From: DASQFQ01 sp038327685
GTDB taxonomy: Bacteria; Actinomycetota; Thermoleophilia; Solirubrobacterales; Solirubrobacteraceae
DNA: 64,000 nucleotides
Reading direction: 5' to 3'
Assembly: GCA_038327685.1 (NCBI GenBank)
Contig: JBBQLH010000004.1
Location: forward strand, 1 to 64,000
Shown here piece by piece: positions 52,455 to 61,464 of the stretch; position 1 is the first letter of the stretch, and every line of letters begins with the position of its first letter. The notes under the pieces are model-generated. The model saw nothing but the letters and a program-made list of their open reading frames with translations, made no database searches and had not been told where the DNA came from. A program made the position numbers and the translations under genes.

Positions 52455-52559
52455 GGGGCCGCCAGGAGGTCCGTTCACGGGCTGGCTCGCTGGGAAGGCG
52501 GCCGTCCCGCTGCGACCGTACGTGGCGTCCCCGCCATACCGACTGGACTGGAGCCCACC

Positions 52560-52688
52560 ATGAACAGCAGACTTCGCCGCCTCCGCCGTGCGGTTGGCAA
52601 CCTCGTCGCCGAGGACCGCCCCGGCTTCAAGCGCGTCGACGTGTCACCTGCCCGCTACGACGACGGGTCGTGGCTGAAGCAGGACTGA
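52560..52688 (+). CDS. 42-residue basic protein, unidentified
   Basis: ATG 52560 is preceded by GGACTGGAGCC and opens NSRLRRLRRAVGNLVAEDRP, then GFKRVDVSPARYDDGSWLKQ and D. The protein is basic at the N-terminus and acidic/polar at the C-terminus. It ends 3 nt before the convergent L,D-transpeptidase stop. Protein-like composition and a usable RBS argue for translation, but no family is recognised. Confidence 0.4.
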   Translation: MNSRLRRLRRAVGNLVAEDRPGFKRVDVSPARYDDGSWLKQD

Positions 52689-52691
52689 CGG

Positions 52692-53687
52692 CTAGCGGAT
52701 CAGCACCGGGGTGCCGACCGGCACCCGGCGGAACAGATCGATCACGTCGGCCACGCGCATGCGGATGCAGCCGTGCGAGGCACGGCTGCCGATCGAGTAC
52801 TCCTGCGAGGTCCCGTGGATGCCGACGCCGTTGGCTATCCCCATCCACCGGGCCCGCAGCGGGTTCGCCGCCGAGCCGCCCGGCGTCGTGGTCCCGGCGA
52901 GCTCGCCGGCCCACGGCGAGTTCGGCGCGGTCCAGGCGGGGTTGAGCTGCTTGTCCTGGATCGAGAAGCGACCCGTGGGCGTCGGGTAGGCCGGCAGCCC
53001 GACCGCGACCCCGTAGCTCTTGGAGAACTTCAGGCGCTTGAACAGCCGCAGCTTGAAGTGGGCGCGGTCGATCGTGATCACCGTCCGGTAGGCCGATGGC
53101 AGCTTGTTCGCAGTCACCCGCGGCTTGAGGATGCTGCGGGCCGGGCGCACGATGCGCGAGGAGGCCGGATCGGGGTTGAGCAGAACCTGCTCGATCGCCG
53201 CCCGCAGCTTCTTGGCGCCGAGGCTGCGGCCGGTCGCGGACTTGTGGCGGAAGATGTGGCGCAGCGTGATGCGGATCGTCGCGTCGCGCGGAGCGAGGTA
53301 GACGGCGCGCGAGACGCGGGCCGCGAGGGTCTCGATGCGATCGCGGTCCCACTCGATCGCGAGCGGCACGTCGGCGACCGGGTTCTTCGCGCCGGCGGAA
53401 TAGGCGCGCTTCGCGGTCTGCACCGCGTCGAACTTGAGCTGCGCCTTCTTCATGGTCAGCCGGTAGCGGCGCCCGGCCACCTGCACGGAGATGGGGCGCG
53501 CGAGCGGGGGCCCGAAGACCTGCTGCAGCTTGGCGGCCGCCTCAGGCACGGTGAGGTTGCCGACAGCGAATCCGTGGGCCTTGACGCCGGGCGCGATGCG
53601 CTGCTCCGGCGGCGGGGTCTGGGCCGCGGCGGGGGCGGCGAGGATGAGCAGGAGAAGGAGGCTGGTGAGGGGTGCAAGCGGGCGCAT
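52692..53687 (-). CDS. L,D-transpeptidase (YkuD) with N-terminal PG-binding-like domain
   Basis: This 331-residue exported enzyme has a signal peptide (LTSLLLLLILAAPAAAQTPP), a region of about 150 residues resembling PG_binding_4 (LTVPEAAAKLQQVFGPPLAR, then EWDRDRIETLAARVSRAVYL) and a YkuD domain. The YkuD domain has VITIDRAHFKLRLFKRLKFS, NPLRARWMGIANGVGIHGTS and the catalytic SHGCIRMRVADVIDLFRRVP (Cys nucleophile). It forms 3-3 crosslinks or attaches proteins to peptidoglycan. The ATG at 53687 starts the signal peptide; longer in-frame starts to 53822 would prevent it being N-terminal. Confidence 0.9.
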   Translation of the reverse strand: MRPLAPLTSLLLLLILAAPAAAQTPPPEQRIAPGVKAHGFAVGNLTVPEAAAKLQQVFGPPLARPISVQVAGRRYRLTMKKAQLKFDAVQTAKRAYSAGAKNPVADVPLAIEWDRDRIETLAARVSRAVYLAPRDATIRITLRHIFRHKSATGRSLGAKKLRAAIEQVLLNPDPASSRIVRPARSILKPRVTANKLPSAYRTVITIDRAHFKLRLFKRLKFSKSYGVAVGLPAYPTPTGRFSIQDKQLNPAWTAPNSPWAGELAGTTTPGGSAANPLRARWMGIANGVGIHGTSQEYSIGSRASHGCIRMRVADVIDLFRRVPVGTPVLIR

Positions 53688-53851
53688 CGGGCGGGAAGGG
53701 TAGCCGCTCACGCAGCGGCACTCCGCGGCTTCGTCCTGCGTGCACGGCGCGTTGCAGGGCCGGTGGCATCGTTCATGCCGCTTCGGCCGCCGCGACCGGA
53801 ACGCCAGCAGCAGCTCGGGCAAACCGCTCGGTCGCCTCGAGCTGCGGGAAA

Positions 53852-55360
53852 CTACCCCGCAGCGGGCGCGGACCCGTGCGCGATGAAGTCCTGCGGGCGG
53901 GTGAGCACCGTGGCGAGCACCGCGCCGACGAAGGCGAGGATCGCGGCGTAGACGAGGATGTCGTTGAGCCCGCCGACGAACGCCTGCTCGGCCGCTCGGG
54001 TCAGCGCCTTGTTGCCGACCTTCTGCGCGCCGCCGAAGGAGATGAAGTCAGCGATCGCGTCCGTGCGCACGCCGGGCGGGAGGCGCGCAGCGGGCAGGCG
54101 GTCGAGGAAGTTCGAGGCCACCAGGTGCTGGAAGATCGCGCCCAGGCCCGCGATGCCGGTCGCGATGCCGACCTGCCGGAAGGTCGAGTTGATCCCGGAC
54201 GCCATCCCGGCCCGCTGTGGCTCGACGACGCCGACGGCGGCCGTGGCGAGCGGCGGGTTGACGAGCCCGATCCCGCCGCCCGCCACCAGGAAGCCGGCGA
54301 GCAGCGCGGTCCAGTCGTCGCCGGCCTTGAGGCCGCTCATCAGCCACAGCCCCACGCCGACGAGCCCGAGGCCCGCGCCCAGGAACCAGCGGATCCCGAG
54401 GCGCTCGGCGAGCTTGCCCGAGACCGGCGCGACCATGAACGAGAGCAGCGTCACCGGCAGGAAGCGCAGGCCGGACTCGAGCGGCGAGTAGCCGAGGATG
54501 TTCTGGATGTAGAGCGTAAGGTAGAGGAACATCGAGAACATCGACGCCGACAGCACGAAGGCGGCGATCGACGCGCCGGCGAAGGCGGGCTTGCTGAACA
54601 GCGACAGGTCGAGCATCGGCTCGGCGCTGCGCCGCTCGACGAGGACGAAGACCGTCCCGAGGACCACCGCGGCGACGAGGCAGCCGACGATCAGCGGGGC
54701 GCCCCAGCCCTCCGCGTTGCCGCGAATGAGGGCGAAGATGAGGGCGAACAGCCCGCCGGAGAACGTCACGAGCCCAGGCCAGTCGATGCGCCCGCCGCTC
54801 GGCGCGTGCGATTCCTCCACCTTCGCGAGCGTCATCGCGATGGCTCCGATGCCGATCGGCAGGTTGACGAGGAAGATCGCCTCCCAGCCGATGCCGTCGG
54901 TCAGCACTCCGCCGACGAGCGGCCCGACCGCCACCGACGCGCCCGTCGTCGCCCCCCACGCCCCGAACGCGGTGCCGCGGTCGCGGCCCTGGAACGCCGA
55001 GGCCAGCAGCGCCAGCGAGGTCGCGAACATGAACGCGCCGCCGATGCCCTGCAGGGCGCGGGCGAGGTTGAGCACGAGCGGCGTCCCGGCGAGCGCGCAC
55101 AGCGCCGAGGCGATGGTGAAGATCACGATCCCGATCACGAAGATCCGGCGGCGGCCGAACAGGTCCGCGAGCGAGCCGCCCGTGAGCAGCAGCGCGGCGA
55201 GCGTGAGCGCGTAGGCGTCGATCACCCACTGCAGGTCGGAGAAGCTCGAGTGCAGGGCCCGCTCGATCTCGGGCAGCGCGACGTTCACGATCGTGATGTC
55301 GAGCAGCAGCATGAAGGTCGCGATGCACACCGCGATGAGGGTCCACCACTTTCGATCCAT
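53852..55360 (-). CDS. DHA2-family MFS exporter
   Basis: This 502-residue transporter has MLLLDITIVNVALPEIERAL (helix 1 motif), GSLADLFGRRRIFVIGIVIF (motif A), VGPLVGGVLTDGIGWEAIFL (motif C) and MASGINSTFRQVGIATGIAG. About 14 helices, as in the EmrB/QacA group, make this a second exporter of the same family as that at 41300. ATG 55360 follows GAGAG. It diverges from the EcsC gene across 43 bp. No regulator gene is attached. The substrate is unknown. Confidence 0.88.
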   Translation of the reverse strand: MDRKWWTLIAVCIATFMLLLDITIVNVALPEIERALHSSFSDLQWVIDAYALTLAALLLTGGSLADLFGRRRIFVIGIVIFTIASALCALAGTPLVLNLARALQGIGGAFMFATSLALLASAFQGRDRGTAFGAWGATTGASVAVGPLVGGVLTDGIGWEAIFLVNLPIGIGAIAMTLAKVEESHAPSGGRIDWPGLVTFSGGLFALIFALIRGNAEGWGAPLIVGCLVAAVVLGTVFVLVERRSAEPMLDLSLFSKPAFAGASIAAFVLSASMFSMFLYLTLYIQNILGYSPLESGLRFLPVTLLSFMVAPVSGKLAERLGIRWFLGAGLGLVGVGLWLMSGLKAGDDWTALLAGFLVAGGGIGLVNPPLATAAVGVVEPQRAGMASGINSTFRQVGIATGIAGLGAIFQHLVASNFLDRLPAARLPPGVRTDAIADFISFGGAQKVGNKALTRAAEQAFVGGLNDILVYAAILAFVGAVLATVLTRPQDFIAHGSAPAAG

Positions 55361-55403
55361 GACTCTCACGGTACGAGATGGGGCGGTGGGTAGATTGACT
55401 CCG

Positions 55404-56057
55404 ATGAGCACTGTCCCCGAGCGGATCGAGGACGAGCGACGGCGCGAGCTGCCGCCGTCGCTGTGGGAGCGCCTCCGCTCCGACCCCGTGCACGCCCCCG
55501 AGCACCTCGCCCTGGCCGCCTCCGAACGCCACGCGCCCGCCGCCGCGGCCTGGGTCGAGGAGCGCCGGGGGATGTATGCGCACTCGCCGGCCGAGCTGGC
55601 GCAGATGGCCAAGCGCCGCCACGCCGCGCTCTCCCGCTTCGGCGGCGCCGCCACCGGCGTCGGCGGCATCTTCACCGTGATCCCGGACATGGCCGCCACG
55701 GCCTGGATCCAGTCGCGGATGGTGTTCTTCATCGCCGCCGCGTACGGCTACGACCCGTTCGACCCGATGCGCCCCGCCGAGCTGCTCGTGCTCCAGGGTC
55801 TCTACCCCGATCCCCAGTCGGCGCGCAAGGCGCTCGACGGCGTCGGCACGTCGGTCATCCAGGCGTGGGCGGGCTCGAAGCTGGAGCGCGACCAGGCGCT
55901 CGCCTCGCAGCTCGCCAGGATGGTCGGCCGGCGGGCGATCAAGCGCTTCGCCGGGCGCCTGATCCCGTTCGCGGCGATCGCGTTCAACGCGATCGGCAAC
56001 GAGCGCGAGACGCGGGCGCGGGCGGATCGGACGATTCGCTTCTACGGCGGCGGTTAG
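55404..56057 (+). CDS. EcsC-family protein
   Basis: This 217-residue protein has a polar N-terminus, then AQMAKRRHAALSRFGGAATG, VGGIFTVIPDMAATAWIQSR, MVFFIAAAYGYDP, a helical middle (LDGVGTSVIQAWAGSKL) and RRAIKRFAGRLIPFAAIAFN, then AIGNERETRARADRTIRFY. This order matches EcsC-like proteins: amphipathic, membrane-associated and of unknown biochemical role. ATG 55404 is preceded by an AT-richer TAGATTGACTCC rather than a strong RBS. Divergent from the DHA2 exporter. Confidence 0.75.
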   Translation: MSTVPERIEDERRRELPPSLWERLRSDPVHAPEHLALAASERHAPAAAAWVEERRGMYAHSPAELAQMAKRRHAALSRFGGAATGVGGIFTVIPDMAATAWIQSRMVFFIAAAYGYDPFDPMRPAELLVLQGLYPDPQSARKALDGVGTSVIQAWAGSKLERDQALASQLARMVGRRAIKRFAGRLIPFAAIAFNAIGNERETRARADRTIRFYGGG

Positions 56058-56175
56058 CCGGCGGACGTCAACAGCGGCTGGATACGGCCGGGATTGCGGC
56101 CACCGTCCTGCTTTGACGTCGTATGGAGACGTCAGAGCAGGACGATGCTGCGATTCCGGCGGCACCCTCGCGCCG

Positions 56176-56775
56176 TTACACCGGCAGCTCCACGCCATTC
56201 AAGGCCGCGGACTCCGGCGAGCACAGCCACAGGATCAGCTCCGCGATCCGAGCCGGCGGGACCAACCGACCCCAGGCCGACTCCGGCATCGACTCGCGGT
56301 TCGCCGGCGTGTCGATCAACGACGGTGAGATGACGTTGCAGCGCACGCCCTCCTTCGCGATCGCCCCTGAGAGCGCGGTCACCCCCGCCTTCGACGCCGC
56401 GTAGCCCGCCGAGCCGGCGAACGGCTGCTGCGCGGTCGCCGAGGAGGTGCAGACGATCGCGCCGTCCTCGGCGAGGTGCGGGATCGCCGCGTGGCAGACG
56501 ACGTAGGTCGTGCGGAGGTTGAGCCGGAGCACCGCCTCGAAGTCCTCGACCGGCGTCTTGCCCACCGGCTGCCCGGCGGCGAAGCCGCCGGCGAGGTTCA
56601 CGACGGCGTGCAGCGGCGCGGCCGCCGCGACCGCGCGTCGCACCGCTTCCGGGTCGGTCAGGTCGACCTCGGCCCGGCGCGGAGCGGCCACGTTCCAGCC
56701 CGCTGTCAGGAAACGCTCGACCACCGCGACTCCCAGGCCACCCCCGCCCCCCGTGATGAATGCGTTTCGCGTCAT
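56176..56775 (-). CDS. short-chain dehydrogenase/reductase (small)
   Basis: This 199-residue SDR has NAFITGGGGGLGVAVVERFL (glycine motif), VVNLAGGFAAGQPVG (NxAG variant), GAIVCTSSATAQQPFAGSAG (Ser) and YAASKAGVTALSGAIAKEGV (YxxxK), then VISPSLIDTPANRESMPESA and LILWLCSPESAALNGVELPV. It is shorter than usual because of a compact alpha-4/5 region but retains the catalytic tetrad. It is divergent from the YhaM-like nuclease across 30 bp. The substrate is unknown. Confidence 0.82.
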   Translation of the reverse strand: MTRNAFITGGGGGLGVAVVERFLTAGWNVAAPRRAEVDLTDPEAVRRAVAAAAPLHAVVNLAGGFAAGQPVGKTPVEDFEAVLRLNLRTTYVVCHAAIPHLAEDGAIVCTSSATAQQPFAGSAGYAASKAGVTALSGAIAKEGVRCNVISPSLIDTPANRESMPESAWGRLVPPARIAELILWLCSPESAALNGVELPV

Positions 56776-56805
56776 CCGCCGGGCACGGGTCTAGCGTTTC
56801 TGACC

Positions 56806-57762
56806 ATGCTCGTCAACCAACTCACCGACGGACAGGACGTCGACATCGTCCTGCTCGTGCGCGAGCGCCAGGTGCGGACCAGGCGCGACGGTGGCGAGTA
56901 CATCAAGCTCGGGCTGGCCGACCGCACGGGCTCCCTGTCGGCGGTCATCCGGGATGACGTCCCCGCGCTCGCCGAGGTCTGCAACGCCGGCGGCGCCGTG
57001 CGCGTCGCGGGCCGCTACAGCGTCCACCCCCGCTACGGCCCGGAGCTCGCCGTGGAAACGCTGCGCGCCGCCGAGCCGCACGAGGTCGACCTCGACGCGC
57101 TGTGCGACGGGCCGCCGCGCTCGGCTGACCAGATGGAGACGGATCTGCGCGATCTCGTCGCCACGATCCACAACCCGCACCTGCGCGCGCTGCTGGACGC
57201 GATCTTCGGCGCAGGCACCCCGACGTGGGAGGCCTTCCGCGCCGCCCCGGCGGCCAAGTACTACCACCAGGCCTACCGCCACGGCCTGCTCGAGCACTGC
57301 CTCTCGGTCGCGCAGTCCGTGTCGGCGATCGCGGCCACGTTCCCCGGCATCGACCGCGAGGTCGCCGTCTGCGGCGCGCTGCTGCACGACATCGGCAAGC
57401 TCGACGCCTACGCCTCCACCGGCCTTGCGATCGACATGACCGACGTCGGCAAGCTGCAGGGCGAGATCCCGCTCGGCTACTACCGGATCCGCCGCCTGAT
57501 CGAGGACCTGCCGGGCTTCCCCGAGCACCTCGCGGGCGCGGTGCTGCACATCATCCTCTCCCACCACGGCGCGCTCGAGCACGGCTCGCCCGTGGTCCCG
57601 TGCACGCGCGAGGCCACGCTCGTGCACATGATCGACAACCTCGGCGGCCGCCTCGGCTCGTTCGACCGGCTCGAGAAGGAGCTGCCTCAGGGCAGCCAGT
57701 GGTCGGCGTTCGACCGCGCGATCGGCGGTGGCGCGTTCTTCGCCGACCGCGAGGCGGCGTAG
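56806..57762 (+). CDS. 3'-5' exoribonuclease, YhaM family (OB + HD domains)
   Basis: This 318-residue nuclease has an N-terminal OB-fold (DGQDVDIVLLVRERQVRTRR, then GEYIKLGLADRTGSLSAVIR) and a C-terminal HD domain (AKYYHQAYRHGLLEHCLSVA, VAVCGALLHDIGKLDAYAST, HIILSHHGALEHGSPVVPCT, then EATLVHMIDNLGGRLGSFDR). H..HD..D ligands are all present. YhaM proteins degrade RNA and possibly ssDNA from the 3' end. The ATG at 56806 gives the normal MLVNQL start. Confidence 0.85.
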   Translation: MLVNQLTDGQDVDIVLLVRERQVRTRRDGGEYIKLGLADRTGSLSAVIRDDVPALAEVCNAGGAVRVAGRYSVHPRYGPELAVETLRAAEPHEVDLDALCDGPPRSADQMETDLRDLVATIHNPHLRALLDAIFGAGTPTWEAFRAAPAAKYYHQAYRHGLLEHCLSVAQSVSAIAATFPGIDREVAVCGALLHDIGKLDAYASTGLAIDMTDVGKLQGEIPLGYYRIRRLIEDLPGFPEHLAGAVLHIILSHHGALEHGSPVVPCTREATLVHMIDNLGGRLGSFDRLEKELPQGSQWSAFDRAIGGGAFFADREAA

Positions 57763-57825
57763 GAAAACCCGCAAAGTCGTTGTAAGCGGGGCGACTTATG
57801 TCCCGTCACCACTACAGTCGGAGCG

Positions 57826-59880
57826 GTGGCGAAGGACACCGAGAAGCTGATCCGGCAGCTCTCGCTGATCTCCTATCTGATGGCGGAGCGGCGACCCGTC
57901 ACGGCAACGGAGATCCGGCGGGACGTAGAGGGCTACTCGGACATGACCGAGGACGCGTTCGCGCGCCGCTTCTACGCCGACCGCGCTGAGCTCGACGCGC
58001 TCGGCATCCAGCTGCGCGTCGACAAGCCGGCCGAGGGCTTCTCCGAGCAGGAGAACTACTCGCTCGCGCCCGAGGCCTTCCACCTGCCCGCGATCGCCTT
58101 CACCGACGAGGAGCACGCGTCGCTGCAGACGGCGCTCAAGCTGCTCGACGGCGAGTTCGCCTACGCCGAGCCGCTGCGGCTCGCGCTGCAGCAGATCACC
58201 TGGGGGCGCCCGAGCCCGCTCGACTCGCCCGAGCAGCGCTCGGTCGGCCTCGGCATCACGGCGTCGGCGGGCGGCGCCGAGGTCTCCGCCCGCCTCGCCA
58301 AGATCGACACCGCGATCTACCGCCGCAAGCGGATCGAGTTCGAGTACTTCACGATGCAGTCGGGGGAGGTCGCGCAGCGCCGCGTCGACCCCTACCAGCT
58401 CGTCTACCAGGGCGGCCAGTTCTACCTCGTCGGCCACTCGCACGAGCGCGACGGGGTGCGCGTGTTCCGGCTCTCGCGCATCCGCGGGAAGGTCGCCTAC
58501 GCCACGAAGGCCGAGCACGACTTCCAGCGCCCGGCGGACTTCGACCCGCGCGTGTACGCAAACCGCATCCCGTGGCAGCTCGGCGACACGAAGGGCACGG
58601 CCGAGATCTGGGTGTCAGACCGCATCGCCTGGCACGTCGAGCGCAACTTCGGCCCCTACGGCGAGATGGCCGACGCCGACGACGGCAACGGCCGCGTCTT
58701 CCGCACCCCGTACTCGATCTCGCGGCTCGTGATCGCGTGGGCGCTGGGCTATGGCGAGCACGCCCGCATCGTCGGGCCCTCGGAGCTCGCCGCCGAGGCG
58801 CGCGGACGGCTCGACTCGATCGTCGAGCGCCACCGCGGCGATCCTTTCACCGGCATCGCCGACGGTCGCCCGCCCGGCGCCGAGGACCCCGAGATCGCCG
58901 AGGCCCCGACGCGCTCGCGGCAGGAGGCCGCGATCCGCCCCGAGCGCTTCGCCCGCCTCGTCACGCTCGCCTCCGTGCTGATCGCCGCCGGCCGTGAGGG
59001 TCGCCGCCTCCCGGTCAAGGAGGCCTGCGAGCGGCTCCAGATCTCCGAGCAGGAGCTGCGCGAGGACATCAGCGTGCTCAACGTCGTCAACTTCGGCGGC
59101 GGGGCCTACGTGCTCTATGCCGAGGTCCAGGGCAAGGAGATCGAGGTCGACACCGAGCCCTACTCCGACACCTTCGACCGCCCCGCGCGGCTGCTGCCGA
59201 TCGAGGCCAACGCGCTGATCACCGCGATCGAGTTCCTCGGCGAGCACCTGTCCGAGCATCTCGTCACCGCGCGCCAGAAGATCGAGAGCGCCCTCGGCGA
59301 GATCGGCCGCGAGGGCCTGCTGGTCGCCCGCGCCGACGCCGACGATTCCGACATCGCGCGCGAGGTGAGCCGCGCGATCGAGGCGCGCCGGCTGATCGAG
59401 CTCGAGTACTACGCGCCCAACGAGGACCGCTTCTCGACCCGGACGGTCGAGCCGTACGCGCTGATCAACGGCCGCGAGGGCTGGTACGTCGCGACCTACG
59501 ACCCGGCGAAGGAGGACACGCGCCACTTCCGCCTCGACCGGGTCAAGTCCGTGGCCGTGCTCGACGCGCCCTATGAGCCGCGCGCCGGCCTCGACCCGAT
59601 CGCGGACGTCGAGGGCTGGCCGCGGACCGGCGAGGTCTCCGACTCGCGCGTCGCGCAGGTCTGGATCTCACCCGAGCAGGCGCGCTGGGCGCGCGAGGAG
59701 CGCACGGTGCTCGCCGAGCTGCCCGACGGCGCGGTGATCATCGAATGGGGCTTCAAGGGCGAGGACTACCTCGTCAAGGAGGTGCTCAAGGAGGCCGGCG
59801 ACGCCGCCGTCCTCGAGCCCGCCGACGCGCGCGAGGCCGTGCAGCACGCCGCCGAGCGTCTTCTCGCTCCCGCTTCGTGA
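57826..59880 (+). CDS. pafBC: fused PafB-PafC WYL-domain transcription regulator
   Basis: This 684-residue protein equals two WYL regulators in tandem. Half 1 (residues 1-345) has HTH LISYLMAERRPVTATEIRRD, WYL core YFTMQSGEVAQRRVDPYQLV and WCX-like tail. Half 2 (365-684) has HTH LVTLASVLIAAGREGRRLPV, WYL core LEYYAPNEDRFSTRTVEPYA, RHFRLDRVKSVAVLD and its own C-terminal WCX domain (RVAQVWISPEQARWAREERT). In mycobacteria the separate PafB and PafC form a DNA-damage activator that senses ssDNA; fused versions are known in some actinobacteria. Start GTG 57826. The proteasome-accessory genes that usually adjoin are not here. Confidence 0.88.
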   Translation: MAKDTEKLIRQLSLISYLMAERRPVTATEIRRDVEGYSDMTEDAFARRFYADRAELDALGIQLRVDKPAEGFSEQENYSLAPEAFHLPAIAFTDEEHASLQTALKLLDGEFAYAEPLRLALQQITWGRPSPLDSPEQRSVGLGITASAGGAEVSARLAKIDTAIYRRKRIEFEYFTMQSGEVAQRRVDPYQLVYQGGQFYLVGHSHERDGVRVFRLSRIRGKVAYATKAEHDFQRPADFDPRVYANRIPWQLGDTKGTAEIWVSDRIAWHVERNFGPYGEMADADDGNGRVFRTPYSISRLVIAWALGYGEHARIVGPSELAAEARGRLDSIVERHRGDPFTGIADGRPPGAEDPEIAEAPTRSRQEAAIRPERFARLVTLASVLIAAGREGRRLPVKEACERLQISEQELREDISVLNVVNFGGGAYVLYAEVQGKEIEVDTEPYSDTFDRPARLLPIEANALITAIEFLGEHLSEHLVTARQKIESALGEIGREGLLVARADADDSDIAREVSRAIEARRLIELEYYAPNEDRFSTRTVEPYALINGREGWYVATYDPAKEDTRHFRLDRVKSVAVLDAPYEPRAGLDPIADVEGWPRTGEVSDSRVAQVWISPEQARWAREERTVLAELPDGAVIIEWGFKGEDYLVKEVLKEAGDAAVLEPADAREAVQHAAERLLAPAS

Positions 59881-60377
59881 GCCGCCGCGACGCCATCAAG
59901 ATGGACCCGGGAGAGGTCCAGGCCTTCCTCGAGGAGTCCAAGACCGTCACCTGCGCCACCAACGGCCACGACGGCTTCCCGCACCTGATGCCGCTCTGGT
60001 ACGTGCTGCGCGATACCCAGCCGACTTCGTCGGCGGGCACAGGCGGCCGCACCCGCCTATGGGGCTGGACCTACGGCAAATCGCAGAAGACGAAGAACCT
60101 CGAGCGCGACGCGCGCGCGACGCTGCAGGTCGAGGCGGGGCTCGCGTACGAGGAGCTGCGCGGCGTGATGCTGCGCTGCGACGTCGTGATCCATCGCGAG
60201 CTCGAGGTCATCGAGGGCATCGCGATGGAGCTCGTCGACCGCTATTCGGGGCCCGGCCCGGAGCACGACGGGGTCCGCGACGGCTTCCGCCAGCAGGCTC
60301 CCAAGCGGGTCGGGCTGGAGTTCGTGGAGCGCGGCCGCGTGACCTGGGATCACCGCAAGCTCGGCGGGGCCTACTAG
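59877..60377 (+). CDS. pyridoxamine-5'-phosphate-oxidase-like flavoprotein
   Basis: This 166-residue split-barrel protein has VQAFLEESKTVTCATNGHDG, FPHLMPLWYVLRD, RLWGWTYGKSQKTKNLERDA, RATLQVEAGLAYEELRGVML and VIHRELEVIEGIAMELVDRY. This is the pattern of F420- or FMN-dependent PNPOx-like proteins common in actinobacteria. GTG 59877 overlaps the PafBC stop; ATG 59901 is an alternative. An inserted RDTQPTSSAGTGGR loop is unusual. The cofactor and substrate cannot be read from the sequence. Confidence 0.75.
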   Translation: MSRRDAIKMDPGEVQAFLEESKTVTCATNGHDGFPHLMPLWYVLRDTQPTSSAGTGGRTRLWGWTYGKSQKTKNLERDARATLQVEAGLAYEELRGVMLRCDVVIHRELEVIEGIAMELVDRYSGPGPEHDGVRDGFRQQAPKRVGLEFVERGRVTWDHRKLGGAY

Positions 60378-60387
60378 GCTCCGCCCC

Positions 60388-61464
60388 GTGGAGAACCTCA
60401 AAGGCCTGATCCTCTCGGGCGGCAAGGGCACGCGCCTGCGCCCGATCACGTATACGTCGGCGAAGCAGCTCGTGCCGGTCGCCAACAAGCCGGTGCTCTT
60501 CTACGGCATCGAGGCGATGGCCGCGGCGGGGATCGAGCAGGTCGGGATCATCATCGCGCCAGAGACGGGCGACGAGATCCGCGGTGCGGCGGGCGACGGC
60601 TCGCGCTTCGGCGTCGAGATCATCTACATCGTGCAGGACGAGCCGCTCGGCTTGGCCCACGCGGTGCTCACCGGGGAGTCCTTCCTCGGCACGGACCCGT
60701 TCGTGATGTACCTCGGCGACAACCTCCTGCAGGGCGGGATCGCCGACCTCGTCGACAAGTTCCGCGAGCACCAGCCCGAGGCGCTGATCCTGCTCACGCC
60801 CGTCCCCGATCCCGAGAACTACGGGGTCGCGGAGCTCGGTGCGGACGGCGGCGTGGTGCAGCTGGTCGAGAAACCTGCCGAGCCGGCGTCGGACCTCGCG
60901 CTCGTCGGCGTCTACATGTTCACGCCCACGATCCACGAGGCGGCGCGGGCGATCGAGCCGAGCCCCCGCGGCGAGCTCGAGATCACCGACGCCATCCAGT
61001 GGCTCGTCGACGGCGGCCGCCGCGTCGAGTCCCACGTCGTGCGCGGCTGGTGGAAGGACACGGGCCGGCTCGACGACATGCTCGAGGCCAACCGCCTGAT
61101 CCTCGAGACGATCGAACGCCGCGTCGAAGGCGAGCTCGAGGACTCCCAGGTCGATGGCCGTGTCGTCGTCGAGGCCGGCGCGCGGCTCGAGCGCGCCACG
61201 GTGCGCGGGCCGGCCGTGATCGGCTCCGGCGCGCTGCTCCGCGACGCCTACATCGGCCCCTATACCGCTGTCGGCGCGGGCTGCGTGATCGAGAACGCGG
61301 AGGTCGAGCACTCGATCCTGCTCGAGTCCTCCTCGGTGCGCGGGCTCGAAGGCCGGATGGAGTCGTCGCTTTTGGGTAAGAACGTCGCTATCTCGCGCGA
61401 CGACCGCCAGCCGCGCGCGTATCGGTTCATGGTGGGTGACAACTCGGAGATCGGGATTCTGTGA
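60388..61464 (+). CDS. rmlA: glucose-1-phosphate thymidylyltransferase, long form
   Basis: This 358-residue nucleotidyltransferase has LILSGGKGTRLRPITYTSAK (GGxGTRLxP), KQLVPVANKPVLFYGIEAMA, MYLGDNLLQGGIADLVDKFR (Mg Asp), DPENYGVAELGADGGVVQLV, EKPAEPASDLALVGVYMF and VRGWWKDTGRLDDMLEANRL. A left-handed beta-helix C-terminus of about 110 residues follows (VRGPAVIGSGALLRDAYIGP, then YTAVGAGCVIENAEVEHSIL). The long form makes dTDP-glucose for deoxysugars. It overlaps the next small gene (GTGA). No rmlBCD genes are in view. Confidence 0.9.
   Translation: MENLKGLILSGGKGTRLRPITYTSAKQLVPVANKPVLFYGIEAMAAAGIEQVGIIIAPETGDEIRGAAGDGSRFGVEIIYIVQDEPLGLAHAVLTGESFLGTDPFVMYLGDNLLQGGIADLVDKFREHQPEALILLTPVPDPENYGVAELGADGGVVQLVEKPAEPASDLALVGVYMFTPTIHEAARAIEPSPRGELEITDAIQWLVDGGRRVESHVVRGWWKDTGRLDDMLEANRLILETIERRVEGELEDSQVDGRVVVEAGARLERATVRGPAVIGSGALLRDAYIGPYTAVGAGCVIENAEVEHSILLESSSVRGLEGRMESSLLGKNVAISRDDRQPRAYRFMVGDNSEIGIL

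Noticed and set aside
53672..55393. 573-codon open frame opposite the DHA2 exporter, and similar long antisense frames at 1046-2194, 3022-4743, 11636-13243 and 28683-30374
   Set aside because: All are shadows of genes with recognisable motifs on the other strand; composition is dominated by Arg, Glu, Asp, Gly and Val.
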